A stretch of 53,357 bases of DNA, from the NCBI RefSeq assembly GCF_029309835.1, contig NZ_JARJHL010000001.1, forward strand, positions 1 through 53,357. The letters are read 5' to 3'. Below, piece after piece: positions 18,941 through 29,468 of this stretch. Under the pieces are notes generated by a model. It searched no databases, had not been told where the DNA came from, and saw nothing but the letters and a program-made list of their open reading frames with translations. The first letter of the stretch is position 1; the number at the start of each line of letters is the position of its first letter. The translations under genes were made by a program, and so were the position numbers. The DNA comes from Paracoccus sp. DMF-8 (GTDB lineage: Bacteria > Pseudomonadota > Alphaproteobacteria > Rhodobacterales > Rhodobacteraceae).

Positions 18941-19683
18941 TCACGTCAGGCCCCGCAGCAGCATCTCGGCCCCCAGCAGAGTCAGCGCGATCAGGAACCA
19001 GCGTTTGAAACGCGCGGGGCTGATGGTGCGGCGCAGCCTCTGGCCCGCCCACATGCCGATCAGCGCCGGGACGATGGCCAGCAGCGACAGCAGCAACTGG
19101 TCGGCCTGCCATGCCTGCCGCGACGCCAGCCCCACCGCCAGCGCTGAGGTCGAGGCCGTGAAGGACAGGCCAAGCGCCTGGACCAGATCGTCCTTTTCCA
19201 GCCCGAGCGCCTGCGGATAGGAGCACGGCGGGGATGACGAAAACCTCGTCCCGCCCGCGATCAGCCCCGTCGCCAGCCCGACCAGCGGCGACAGCCAGCG
19301 TTCCGACCGGGGAGCCACGCGCAGCAGCAGGACCAGCAGCGTGAACAGCCCGTAGCCGGCCAGCACCGCGCCAAGCGCCGCCGTCGTCAGCCGCGTATCG
19401 CCCCCGGTCAGCAGGGGCGCGGCGATCACCGTCCCCGCCATGCTGGCCAGCGTCATCGCCCACAGCCGCCCGACCAGCGCGCCAAGCCGCGGCCCGGCCA
19501 GCAACTGCCGCGGATTCGTCACCGTCGCGGGCAGGATCAGCGGGCTCGCCCGCCAGCAGCAGCGAAATCGAGCGCCACGAGGACCCCATCCGCTCAGCGT
19601 CGGCAGGCCCATGCCGAGTCGCCACTTGACCACCCGGCAAGGGTGAAGGTCAGGGCAATCAGGATGATGGCAGGCTCGCTCAT
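18941..19683 (-). CDS. TauE/SafE (TSUP) family membrane permease
   Basis: Polytopic inner-membrane protein of the TSUP family, whose members move sulfite, sulfoacetate or similar organic anions. The start is taken at ATG 19683 (MSEPAIILIALTFTLAG). Hydrophobic helices follow: GALVGRLWAMTLASMAGTVI, ALGAVLAGYGLFTLLVLLL, GLATGLIAGGT, LSFTASTSALAVGLA and the last WFLIALTLLGAEMLLRGLT. The conserved VTNPRQLL is present near residue 45. Frame breaks lie near 19635 and 19550-19600. It is divergent from the LysR-type gene 98 bases away, the classic arrangement for a regulator controlling its neighbour. Confidence 0.85.
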
Positions 19684-19781
19684 GCCTTGCATGATGGCGC
19701 GGCGGCGGCAGGAGCGATGCCGGATCTGCCGCAGTCAGGCTTCGGCTGTTGCGAAGGCTGTTTGGGGTCTATGCTGGCGCC

Positions 19782-20668
19782 ATGCGCTTTGACCTGACCG
19801 ACCTTCGCCTGTTTCTTGCCGTGGCCGAACGCGGCAGCATCACCCATGGCGCGGCGGATGCCGAGCTGTCGCTGCCCGCCGCCAGTGAAGAGCTGCGCCA
19901 GATGGAACAGTCGGGCGGGTTGCGCCTGCTGGAGCGCGGCCGGCGCGGCGTCTCCCTGACCGAGGCGGGCGAGGCAGCTGGCCCATCACGCCCGCCTGAT
20001 CCAGCGCCAGATGCTGCTGATGCGTTCGGAACTGGGCGATCATGCGACGGGGCCGCGCGCGACGCTGCGGCTGTTGGCGAATACGGCCGCTCTGTCCGAG
20101 CTGCTGCCGCAGCACGCAGCCGGAGTGGCTGGCGCGCAATCCGCGTCGATCTGGACCTGAAGGAACGCCAGAGCACCGAAATCGCCCGCAGCATTCTGGC
20201 CGGTTTCGCCGATATCGACATCCTGTCGCATGCGGCGGCGCTGGACGCGGGCTGCTGCTGCGCCGCCTGCCGAGGACCGGCTGGTCGTCGTCACCCCGCC
20301 GCAGGACGAGGCCGCCGCCCTGCCCCGGATCCGTCTGGCCGATCTGGCGGGGCGCTAGTTCATCGCCCTGTCGGACAGCGCGCTGCACGATCATGTCGCC
20401 GCGCAGGCCGCCGCGATGGGGATCACGCTGCGCCACCGGCTGCGGCTGCGCAGCTTCGACGCGATCTGCCGGATGGTCGGGGCGGGCGTGGGCATCGCGA
20501 TCATCCCCGAAGCCGCCGCCCGCCGCGCCTGCAGCCCGCCGGCGGCATCGCCATCACCCCCTGTCCGACCACGGGCCGCCGCCACCTGTCGCCTGTGCCA
20601 GCGCGAGGACACCCCGCTGTCCCCCGTCGCCCGAAGCCTGTTCGACCATCTGGCGCAGGGCGGATAGC
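19782..20668 (+). CDS. LysR-type transcriptional regulator (multiply frame-broken)
   Basis: DNA-binding regulator, about 295 residues if whole. The N-terminal winged helix is clear: MRFDLTDLRLFLAVAERGSITHGA, then AASEELRQMEQSGGLRLLERGRRGVSLTEAGEA. The effector domain is visible in pieces, ending DAICRMVGAGVGIAIIPEAAARR and SLFDHLAQGG at 20668. Frame changes occur near 19975, 20130, 20260 and 20540. There is also a TAG at about 20356 in the frame that reads LAGR-FIALSDSALHDHV. The density of breaks is higher than in ilvD or tex, so true decay cannot be excluded. It probably controls the divergent permease. Confidence 0.82.
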
Positions 20669-21134
20669 TTGCACCGGATGCCGCCGGCCCGGATCAGGGC
20701 CATGGCGGTTATCAGAGGACATGTGCGGAACCGCCGCAGAGGCAGCCATCGGACATGACGGGCCAGCCATGCCGGGTATTCCCGACAGATCGGGCAGGGC
20801 GGGACGCGATCCGACGACACCATCAGCGGCTGGCCAGCCGTCGCGGTCGTCCTGCCGCCCGTCCTGCCGGGGCAGAGGGCGACATGGCGGCGTCGCGGGT
20901 GGCGGACAGGGGCGGCGGGCCGGTTCATCGCGCCGCGCTGTGTGCGGGTTAAGGTCAGGGGGGTCATGACCTTGCCGACCGACCGCACCCCACCCCCTTA
21001 TGCCGAACCGCCCCGACGGTGCGGGGTTCGTGTTTCGCGCGCGGATCGCCTATTGGCTTGCGGCAACAGCCCTCGCGCCTTGGGCCGGTTGCGGATCAGC
21101 GGGCGGCGGCGGCGACGGAGAGGGGCGCCTTATC
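20669..21134. other. Intergenic stretch without a recognised gene
   Basis: About 465 bases between the LysR-type gene and the SLC13-type permease. Frames on both strands are Arg/Pro/Gly-rich and show no motif I recognise. It sits inside the worst-read part of the core, so a small broken gene could be hidden. Confidence 0.45.
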
Positions 21135-22973
21135 ATGAACATGGATCTGGCCATCACTCTGGCGCTGCTCTCCGCTGCGGTCGCGATGTTCGCGCTGAAC
21201 CGGCCGCGCGCGCCATGTCGTGGCGATCCTGATGCTGACCGCCCTGCCCCTGACCGGCATCGTCACGCTGGACGAGCGCTCTCCGGTTTCAGCGACTTCA
21301 ATATCTGCTGATCGCCGCGCTGTTCGTCGTCGGGCGAGGCGCTGGTGCGCACCGGCATCGCCGCACGCCGTCGACGACGGGCTGATCGCGCGGGCGGGCG
21401 CCTCAGGAAGGGCGGCCTGATCGCCCTGCTGATGGCCAGCACGGCGCTGATCGGCGCCTTCATGAGCTCGACCGGGGTGGTGGCGATCTTCATCCCCGTC
21501 GTGCTGCGCATCGCCGCGCGCATCGGCACGTCGCCGGGGCGGCTGATGATGCCGCTGTCGGTCGCGGCGCTGATCAGCGGCATGATGACGCTGGTCGCCA
21601 CCGCGCCCAATCTGGTGCTGGACAGCCTGTTGCAGCGTCAGGGCGCGCGGGTTTCGGGTTCTTTGACATCACCCCCTTTGGCCTGCCGGTGCTGGCGCTG
21701 GCCGTGGGCTATATGCTGGTGGCGCGGCGCTGGCTGGCGGCGGGCGGCACCGCCGCGCCGCAGGTCGGGCCCCGCCCGGCCGAGCTGGATCGACAGCTAC
21801 GGGCTGGCGGATCCGCGAATTGCGCATTCTGGTCGGGCAATGGTCAGCCCTGATCGGCAGGTCGCTGGACCAGCTTGACCTGAGGGCAACGCCAGGGCAT
21901 CGACATTCTCCGGGCATCAGCGCGGCGCTGGCTGCTGGCCGCAGGCTGCTGCAACCCCGCCGCCGACAGCGTCTTGCAGGCCGGAGGACGTCGCTGTTTC
22001 TGGACGATGCTCGACCCCTCGGCCGAGCATGCAGGCGATGTGCCGGGCGCTGGACCTGCGGCCGATGCCGGTTTCGGGGCGGTATTTCAGCGATCACGCG
22101 CAGGAAATCGGCGTGGTCCGAGCCGATCGATGCGCCCCGGCGTCCCCTGGTCGGGCAGACCCCGGCGCAAAGCCGCTTTCGCCAGCCGCTCGGGCTGGCG
22201 ATCGTCGAGGCTGCGCCGCGATTAACCGCCGTGCGGCCCGGCCGCCCATCACGCGCTGCGCGCCGGCGATACCCTGCTGGCCGTCGGCCCGTGGAAGAAC
22301 ATTCTGGCGCTGCGCCCACGGCCGCGAACTGGTCATCCTCGACCTGCCCCCGTGAACTGGACGAGGTCGTCCGGCCACCCACGCCGCCCTGCCCGCGCTG
22401 GCGATTCTGGCGCTGACCGTGGGGCTGATGGTCACGGGCGCGGTGCCGAACCTGCTGGCCGCGCTGATCGGCTGCCTGCTTCTGGGGCTGTGCCGCTGCA
22501 TCGACATGGCCGCCGCCTATCGCGCGATCCACTGGCCCAGCCTTGTGCTGATCGTCGGCATGCTGCCCTTGTTCCATCGCCCTGCAAGAGACGGGCGGCG
22601 TCGATCTGGCCGCCAGCGCGCTGCGCGCCTGCTGGTCGGGACGGGCAGCCTGCATCTGGCGCTGGCCGCGGTCTTCATGGCGACGGTCCTGATGGGGCTG
22701 TTCATTTCCAACACCGCGACGGCGGTCCTGATGGAGGCCGGTCGCGCTGGCGCTGGCGGCGGATCTGCGGGACACTCGCCCTATCCGTTCGTGATGACGG
22801 TGGCGATGGCGTCATCGGCCGCGTTCCTGACCCCGATCTCCTCGCCGGTGAATACGCTGGTGCTGGAGCCAGGGAATTACCGCTTTGGCGATTTCCTGCG
22901 GATCGGTGCGCCGCTGGTCGTGATCACCCTGGCCGTCACCGTCGCGCTGGTGCCGCTGGCCCTGCCCTTCTAA
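21135..22973 (+). CDS. SLC13-type (DASS) anion permease with RCK-C domains, heavily frame-broken
   Basis: Membrane carrier of the divalent anion/Na+ symporter type that carries central TrkA-C (RCK-C) domains; substrates in the family include sulfate and dicarboxylates. Evidence: start [23 protein letters not shown], a conserved block [36 protein letters not shown], then [17 protein letters not shown]; a central soluble part with a [17 protein letters not shown] pattern typical of RCK-C; and a C-terminal half with [33 protein letters not shown] and the end [15 protein letters not shown] at 22973. At least eight frame changes are needed. About 610 residues if whole, the usual length. The substrate cannot be told. 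Confidence 0.82.
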
Positions 22974-23134
22974 GACGGTTTTGCGATGCTTTTCCGACTG
23001 AACTTTCCCTTTCGGACCTGATAAGCCACGTCCTGCCGCCGGATTCGGCATCCCTGCCCCGGCCCGGTTTGCCCGATAGACATGCGCGCCAGCCCGCCCC
23101 GCCGGACCGGCACAAGATCGAAGAGTCAGCCAGA

Positions 23135-24970
23135 ATGCCAACTTACCGTTCCAGAACCACCACCCACGGCCGCAACATGGCGGGCGCGCGCGGCCTGTGG
23201 CGCGCCACCGTGCATGAAGGACGGGGATTTCGGCAAGCCGATCATCGCGGTGGTGAATTCGTTCACGCAATTCGTGCCGGGCCATGTCCACCTGAAGGAT
23301 CTGGGCCAGATGGTCGCGCGCGAAATCGAGGATGCGGGCGGCGTCGCCAAGGAATTCAACACCATCGCCGTCGATGACGGGATCGCCATGGGCCATGACG
23401 GGATGCTCTATTCTCTGCCCTCGCGAGAGATCATCGCCGACAGCGTCGAATATATGGTCAATGCCCATTGCGCCGATGCGATGGTGTGCATTTCCAACTG
23501 CGACAAGATCACGCCGGGGATGCTGATGGCCGCCATGCGCCTGAACATCCCCGCGATCTTCGTGTCCGGCGGCCCGATGGAGGCAGGCAAGGTCACGCTT
23601 GGCGACGGCCGCACCGTGGCGCTGGATCTGGTCGATGCGATGGTCGCCGCCGCCGATGAGCGCGTGACCGACGAAGACGTAACCGCGATCGAACGCTCGG
23701 CCTGCCCGACCTGCGGGTCCTGTTCGGGCATGTTCACGGCGAATTCGATGAACTGTCTGGCCGAGGCGCTTGGCCTTGCGCTGCCGGGCAATGGCTCGAC
23801 CCTCGCCACACATGCCTTCCGCAAGAACCTGTTTTTGAAATCGGGCCGTCTGATCGTCGATCTGGCGCGGCGCTATTACGAACAGGACGACGCGACCGTG
23901 CTGCCGCGTTCCATCGCCAGCCGCGCCGCATTCGACAATGCCATGGCGCTGGATATCGCCATGGGCGGGTCGACGAACACCGTCCTGCACCTGCTGGCCA
24001 TCGCGCATGAGGGCGAGGTCGATTTCGACATGGCCGCCATCGACGCGCTGTCGCGCCGCGTCCCCTGCCTGTGCAAGGTCGCCCCGAATATCGCGGGCAT
24101 CCATATGGAGGACGTGCATCGCGCCGGCGGCGTCATGGGCATTCTGGGAGAGCTGGACCGGGGCGGCTTGATCAACCGCGACTGCTGCACCGTGGACGAG
24201 CCGACCATGGGCGCCGCGCTGGCGAAATGGGACATCGCGCAGTCGAACCTGCCCGAGGCGCGCGAGGTGTTCCCGGCCGCGCCGGGCGGGGTGCCGACGC
24301 AGGTCGCGTTCTCGCAGGCATCGCTGTGGCCCGATCTGGACGTGGACCGCGAAAAGGGCGTGATCCGCTCGACCCAGCACCCGTTTTCCAAGGATGGCGG
24401 TCTGGCCGTGCTGCGCGGCAATGTCGCGCTGGACGGCTGCATCGTCAAAACCGCGGGCGTCGATGAAAGCATCCTGAAATTCACCGGCCCCGCCGTTGTC
24501 TTTGAAAGCCAGGATGACGCGGTCAAGGGCATTCTGGGCAAAAAGGTCAACGCGGGCGACGTCGTCGTCATCCGCTATGAGGGACCAAAGGGCGGGCCGG
24601 GGATGCAGGAAATGCTGTATCCGACCAGCTACCTGAAGTCGCGCGGTCTGGGCAAGGCCTGCGCGCTGATCACCGACGGGCGGTTTTCGGGCGGCACCTC
24701 GGGTCTGTCGATCGGCCATGTCTCGCCCGAGGCGGCGCAGGGCGGCACCATCGGTCTGGTGCGCGACGGCGACATCATCGAAATCGACATCCCCAACCGC
24801 GCGATCAGCCTTGTCGTCGATCAGGGCGAACTGGACCGCCGCGGCAGCGAACAGGACGCCAAGGGCTGGCAACCCGCCGAACCCGCGCCCGCCGCGTGAC
24901 GACGGCGCTGCGCGCCTATGCGGCCTTTGCCTCATCCGCGGACAAGGGCGCGGCGCGGATCCTGCCCTGA
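23135..24970 (+). CDS. ilvD: Dihydroxy-acid dehydratase
   Basis: Iron-sulfur enzyme that dehydrates 2,3-dihydroxy-3-methyl acids in valine, isoleucine and leucine synthesis. It starts [22 protein letters not shown] at ATG 23135. Cluster and active-site motifs are clear: [66 protein letters not shown], and near the end [24 protein letters not shown]. Two frame breaks: near 23208 (expected ATGMKDGDFG) and near 24893. Correcting the second gives the family C-terminus [23 protein letters not shown] and a stop at 24970, about 612 residues as in other IlvD. A strong terminator follows. An essential biosynthetic gene on a repABC replicon is notable. Confidence 0.96.
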
Positions 24971-24988
24971 TTTCAGCGAACGCGACAT

Positions 24989-25017
24989 GGGGCGGGCCGC
25001 AGGACCCGCCCCTTTTT
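24989..25017 (+). terminator. Rho-independent terminator after ilvD
   Basis: GGGGCGGG (24989-24996) pairs exactly with CCCGCCCC (25005-25012) around an 8-base loop and is followed by TTTTT (25013-25017), 19 bases after the ilvD stop. Confidence 0.9.
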
Positions 25018-25073
25018 CATGCGCCTTTCCAGCGCCGTATTGCACTTGACGTCAGCCATCGCCGTTTTTTCGC

Positions 25074-25190
25074 CATCAAACAGGTTTGATGACAGGCGGC
25101 TGACGGCAAACCTGTTTGACAACAGGATTTCGCCATATTTCGTTGTCAAACGGGTTTGACGCCACTAACCTGGCATCAAGCCGCTTTGCC
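25074..25190. promoter_or_regulatory. Array of four related palindromes upstream of fic
   Basis: Three clear copies of a TCAAAC-NGG-TTTGA palindrome: CATCAAACAGGTTTGATG (25074-25091), GGCAAACCTGTTTGAC (25105-25120) and GTCAAACGGGTTTGAC (25145-25160), plus a weaker fourth, ATCAAGCCGCTTTGCC (~25175-25190). Their centres lie about 30, 40 and 30 bases apart, so all face the same side of the helix. A weak promoter TTGTCA-17-TAACCT (25143-25171) overlaps the third. This looks like a cooperative repressor site; the likely binder is the C-terminal winged helix of the Fic protein itself or an unlinked factor. Confidence 0.75.
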
Positions 25191-25208
25191 GACAGGATCA
25201 GCCCTGAA

Positions 25209-26408
25209 ATGATCGCCAAACCCTTTGACCTGACAGATGCCGTCACCTATCACACCGGCACCTTTCCCCCGCCCCGGCTGGATTACGAGGCATTGCTTGG
25301 CCCGCTGGAGGACGCCGCTGCCTCGCTGGCGCGTTACGACGCCAAGATGTCGGGCATGGTCAACAGCGAATTGTTTCTGGCCCCGCTGCGCCGTCAGGAC
25401 GCCATCACATCCTCGCGGATCGAGGGCACGATTTCCACCATCGAGGAACTTTACCGCATCGAGGCCGAAGAGGATGCAGGCAGCGCCGACCCCTACCGCG
25501 AGGCGCGCAATGACGATATCGAAACCTTTCTGTATTCGCGCGCCCTGCGCAATGCGCAGCAGGCGCTGGCCGAAGGCATGCCGCTTGGCGAACATCTGAT
25601 CCGCACGGCACATCAGCAACTGCTGTCCTCTGGGCGCGGCGCGCGCAAACGCCCCGGCAGCTACAAGGTCGAACAGAATTACATCGGGGACGAACGCCGG
25701 GGGCGGATCCATTATGTCCCGATTGCCCCCGAACAGCTTGCCCCGGCCATGGCCGAACTGGTGCATTACATCAATCACGGCACCATGCGCCCGCTGATCC
25801 GCACCGCCATCGCCCATGTCGAATTCGAGGCGCTGCACCCGTTCGAGGATGGCAATGGCCGGATTGGCCGGATGCTGATCACCCTGATGCTGTGGAAGCT
25901 GGGCGTGCTGCATCAGCCGAACTTTTTCGTCTCGGGCTATTTCGAAACGCATAAGGACGAATATATCGAACGGATGCGCCGGGTTTCGGCAGGGGGCGAC
26001 TGGACGGGTTGGGTCACCTTCTTTCTGCGGGCGATGCATGCGCAGGCGACGGTCAACATCCAGACCGCCGATGCGATCTTTCACCTGCATGGCGCGATGC
26101 GCGAACGCTTTCGCGAGGCGCTGAATTCGCAATATCACGATCAGGCGCTGGATTTCGTCTTTGCCAGCCCGATTTTCCGCAACGACCGTTTCGTCGAAAG
26201 GTCCGGCATGCCCGCGTCCTCGGCCCGCGCGCTGTCGCGGCGGCTGGTCGAGACGGGGCTGCTGCACACCATCGAGCCCGCCTCGGGCCGGCGCGCGGCG
26301 ATGTATGCGTTCGATCCGCTGCTTGACCTGCTGAAGGTCTGGCCGACACTGGATCGCCGCGCCCCGCTGCGCTATGACCGGACCCTGACCTATTCGCAGC
26401 AGGAATGA
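25209..26408 (+). CDS. Fic-domain protein (AMPylase type) with C-terminal winged helix
   Basis: Fic enzymes usually transfer AMP from ATP to a hydroxyl on a target protein. The active-site motif HPFEDGNGRIGR is complete (~residues 213-224), in VEFEALHPFEDGNGRIGRML. An N-terminal inhibitory helix is visible as SSRIEGT (~residues 68-74), matching the S/T-x3-E-G/N motif whose Glu blocks ATP, so the enzyme is probably self-inhibited. The C-terminal ~90 residues (ASSARALSRRLVETGLLHTI) resemble a winged helix. 399 residues, frame unbroken. ATG 25209 is preferred because the upstream in-frame codons lie within the operator array. It stops 3 bases before tex and may be cotranscribed with it. Confidence 0.92.
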   Translation: MIAKPFDLTDAVTYHTGTFPPPRLDYEALLGPLEDAAASLARYDAKMSGMVNSELFLAPLRRQDAITSSRIEGTISTIEELYRIEAEEDAGSADPYREARNDDIETFLYSRALRNAQQALAEGMPLGEHLIRTAHQQLLSSGRGARKRPGSYKVEQNYIGDERRGRIHYVPIAPEQLAPAMAELVHYINHGTMRPLIRTAIAHVEFEALHPFEDGNGRIGRMLITLMLWKLGVLHQPNFFVSGYFETHKDEYIERMRRVSAGGDWTGWVTFFLRAMHAQATVNIQTADAIFHLHGAMRERFREALNSQYHDQALDFVFASPIFRNDRFVERSGMPASSARALSRRLVETGLLHTIEPASGRRAAMYAFDPLLDLLKVWPTLDRRAPLRYDRTLTYSQQE

Positions 26409-26411
26409 CAC

Positions 26412-28725
26412 ATGGATACCGCCGCCCGCATCGCCCGCCTGATCGCCGCCGAAATCGGGGCCGCGCCGGGGCAGGTCACGGCGGCGGTCGAATTGCTGGA
26501 TGGCGGCGCGACCGTGCCCTTTGTCGCGCGCTACCGCAAAGAGGTGACGGAGGGCCTTGACGACACGCAGCTACGCAACCTGTCCGAGCGGCTGACCTAT
26601 CTGCGCGAATTGGAACAGCGCCGCGAGGCCATCGTCAAATCCATCCGCGAACAGGGCAAGCTGACCGATGATCTGGCCCGCCAGATCGCCGGTGCCGAAA
26701 CGAAATCGACGCTGGAAGACCTGTATCTGCCCTACAAGCCCAAGCGCCGCACCAAGGCGATGATCGCCCGCGAAAACGGTCTGGAACCCTGCTGCGTGCC
26801 ATTCAGGACGACCGCGCCGCCGACCCGGCGGTCGCTGCGGCGAGCTATCTCACCGAAGCCGTCACCGACACGAAAACCGCGCTGGACGGCGCCCGCGACA
26901 TTCTGGTCGAGGAGCTTTCCGAAAACGCCACGCTTCTGGGCGGGTTGCGCGATTTCATGCGCGCAGAGGCAATGGTCACGGTCCGCGTCCAGCCCGGCAA
27001 GGAAGAGGCGGGGGCCAAGTTTTCCGACTATTTCGATCATCGCGAAAAATGGGCCGACATGCCGTCGCACCGGGCGCTGGCCGTGCTGCGCGCCGCCAAG
27101 GAAGAAATCGTCACCATCGACATCGCCCCTGACCCCGAAACCGGCACGCCCCGCGCCGAACGCATGGTTGCGGCGGCCTTGGGCCAATTGGGCGACCGCC
27201 ACGGCGACCAATGGCTGCGCAATGTCGCGGGTTGGGCGTGGCGGGTGCGGCTGCTGAACGCGATGTATGTCGACCTTTTGACCGAGCTGCGCCGCCGCGC
27301 GCATGAAGACGCGATCAAGGTCTTTGCCCGCAATCTGCGCGATCTCTTGCTGTCGGCGCCCGCCGGTCCCCGCGCCACCATCGGTCTGGATCCGGGCATC
27401 CGCACCGGGATCAAGGTCGCGGTCGTCGATGCCACCGGCAAGCTGGTCGAAACCACGACGATCTATCCCTTTCAACCGAAAATGGACGTTCAGGGCGCGC
27501 AGGCCGCGCTGCTGGCCCTGATCGCGCACCACGATATCGACCTGATCGCCATCGGCAACGGCACCGCCAGCCGCGAAACCGAACGTCTGGTTGCCGAGGT
27601 GCTGAAACGCCTGCCGAAAACCGTCAAGGCCCCGACCAAGGTGGTCGTGTCCGAAGCCGGGGCCTCGGTCTATTCGGCATCCGAACTGGCGGCGCGGGAA
27701 TTCCCCGATCTGGATGTCAGCTTGCGCGGTGCGGCCTCCATCGCCCGGCGGTTGCAGGATCCCTTGGCCGAACTGGTCAAGATCCCGCCCGAATCCATCG
27801 GCGTCGGCCAGTATCAGCATGACGTGGACCAGCGCCAACTGACCCGCGCGCTGGCATCCGTGGTCGAGGATGCGGTGAACGGCGTCGGCGTCGATCTGAA
27901 TACGGCCTCGGCATCCTTGCTGGCGCATGTCGTGGGGCTTGGCCCGTCGCTGGCGCTGGCCATCGTCAGCCACCGCGATGCGCATGGCGCGTTCCCATCA
28001 CGCAAGGCGCTGCTGAAGGTCGCGGGCCTTGGCCCCGTGCCTTTGAACAGGCCGCCGGTTTCCTGCGCATCCGCGACGGGGACGAGCCGCTGGATGCCTC
28101 CTCCGTCCACCCCGAGGCTTATGGTGTCGCCCGCCGCATCATTCAGGCCTGCGGGCGCGATATCCGCCAGATCATGGGCCAGCCCGCCGCGCTGCGCGGC
28201 CTGCGCGCCGAAGATTACGTTGACGATAAATTCGGCCTGCCCACCGTGCGCGACATTCTGGCGGAACTGGAAAAGCCCGGCCGCGACCCCCGCCCCGATT
28301 TCGTGACGGCAAGCTTTGCCGACGGGGTCGAGGATATCAGGGATCTGCGCCCCGGCATGGCGCTGGAAGGCACGGTGACCAATGTCGCCGCCTTTGGCGC
28401 CTTTGTCGATATCGGGGTGCATCAGGACGGGCTGGTCCATATCAGCCAGCTTGCCGACCGTTTCGTCAAGGACCCGCATGAGGTGGTCAAGGCGGGCGAT
28501 GTCGTCCGCGTCCGCGTGACCGAGGTCGATATCGCGCGCAAACGCATCGCCCTGACCATGCGCAAGGACGGCGGCGCCAGCGCAGCCGAGGGGCGCAATG
28601 CCCGCGGCCCCGCGACGCCCAAGGGGCCGAAAGGCAACCGCCAGCCCGCGCAGGCAAAGCCCGCGACCCCCGACCAGCCCGGCGCGCTTGGCGCGGCGCT
28701 GCTGAATGCGCTGCGCAAGAACTAG
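26412..28725 (+). CDS. tex: Tex-family RNA-binding transcription accessory protein
   Basis: Cytoplasmic nucleic-acid-binding protein, about 770 residues with two consensus breaks repaired. Order of parts: N-terminal Tex helices ([39 protein letters not shown]), YqgF-like nuclease-fold domain ([19 protein letters not shown]), helix-hairpin-helix ([21 protein letters not shown] and [15 protein letters not shown]), and a C-terminal S1 domain ([29 protein letters not shown]). Breaks: at a CCC run (26787-26789), where one more C restores [16 protein letters not shown], and at a CCCC run (28033-28036), where one more C restores [17 protein letters not shown]. Both are single missing C in a run, so the gene is most likely intact. 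Confidence 0.95.
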
Positions 28726-28728
28726 GCG

Positions 28729-29412
28729 ATGCAGGGGTTGGCAATTCAGGGGGTCGATGATCTGCTGCGCCGCCGCCGCTCGGTCCGGGCCTATCTGGAC
28801 CGGCCGGTGACGCTGGCGGATGTGCAAGAGATCTGCCGTCTGGCCCGCACCGCCCCCAGTGGCGCGAACCTGCAGCCGGGCCATTATCACGTCCTGACCG
28901 GCGCCCCCTGCGCGCGCTGACCGCCGCGCTGGACCGGGCGATCGACGCAGATGCGCCGCAGGCCCGCGAATACAGCTATTTCCCCGAGCCGATGCCCCGC
29001 ATCTCAAGGCGCGGCAACGCGCGGCGGGCTATGCGCTCTATCAGGCGCTTGGCATCCAGCGCCGCGATCTGGACGGGCGCAAGCGGCAGTTCCGCCGCAA
29101 TTACGCCTTTTCGGCGCGCCGGTGGGGGTGATCGTCACCATCGACCGCCGCATGGGCGCGGGCTGTTTCATGGATCTGGGGATGAGCCTGATGGCCTTCC
29201 TGATGGCTGCCGAAGCGCGCGGGCTTGGCGCCAGCGGCATCGGCGCCATGGCCAATTACGGCCCGCAGATCCATCAGGCGCTGGCCCTGCCGGGCGATGA
29301 GATGGTCGTCTGCGGCATCGCCCTTGGCCATCCCGACCCGCAGGCGCCGGAAAACCGGTTCCGCACGGACCGCGCCGAACTGCCCGATTTCACCAGCTTT
29401 CGCGGCTTCTGA
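28729..29412 (+). CDS. Nitroreductase-family flavoenzyme
   Basis: FMN-dependent oxidoreductase of the nitroreductase fold, about 227 residues. It begins MQGLAIQGVDDLLRRRRSVRAYLDRPV, with the FMN-binding R-RRSVR, followed by ICRLARTAPSGANLQPGHYHVL. The C-terminal half reads CFMDLGMSLMAFLMAAEARGLGASGIG, then VCGIALGHPDPQAPENRFRTDR and ends TSFRGF. Frame breaks near 28908, 29000 and 29110. Starts three bases after the tex stop, so probably cotranscribed. Substrate unknown; the family reduces quinones and nitroaromatics. Confidence 0.88.
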
Positions 29413-29424
29413 ATCACCCCCGCA

Positions 29425-29461
29425 CCGCGGGACGCAACGCGGCGCGCGCCAGCGCGTCGCC
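29425..29461. repeat. 37-bp near-identical direct repeat of an internal thiolase segment
   Basis: Bases 29425-29461 match 29735-29771 with two mismatches, exactly 310 bases apart. The second copy lies inside the thiolase gene (encoding ALARAALRPAA); the first lies just past the nitroreductase stop, between the two convergent genes. Looks like a recombination scar. Confidence 0.85.
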
Positions 29462-29468
29462 AGAACGG

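Noticed and set aside
22812..24935. Long open frame of ~700 codons on the minus strand opposite ilvD
   Set aside because: It is the mirror of ilvD in a GC-rich genome; no family motifs, Arg/Gln/His-rich composition, and ilvD on the plus strand is unmistakable.
25176..26411. Open frame of ~410 codons opposite fic
   Set aside because: Antisense shadow of the Fic gene; low-complexity composition and no motifs.
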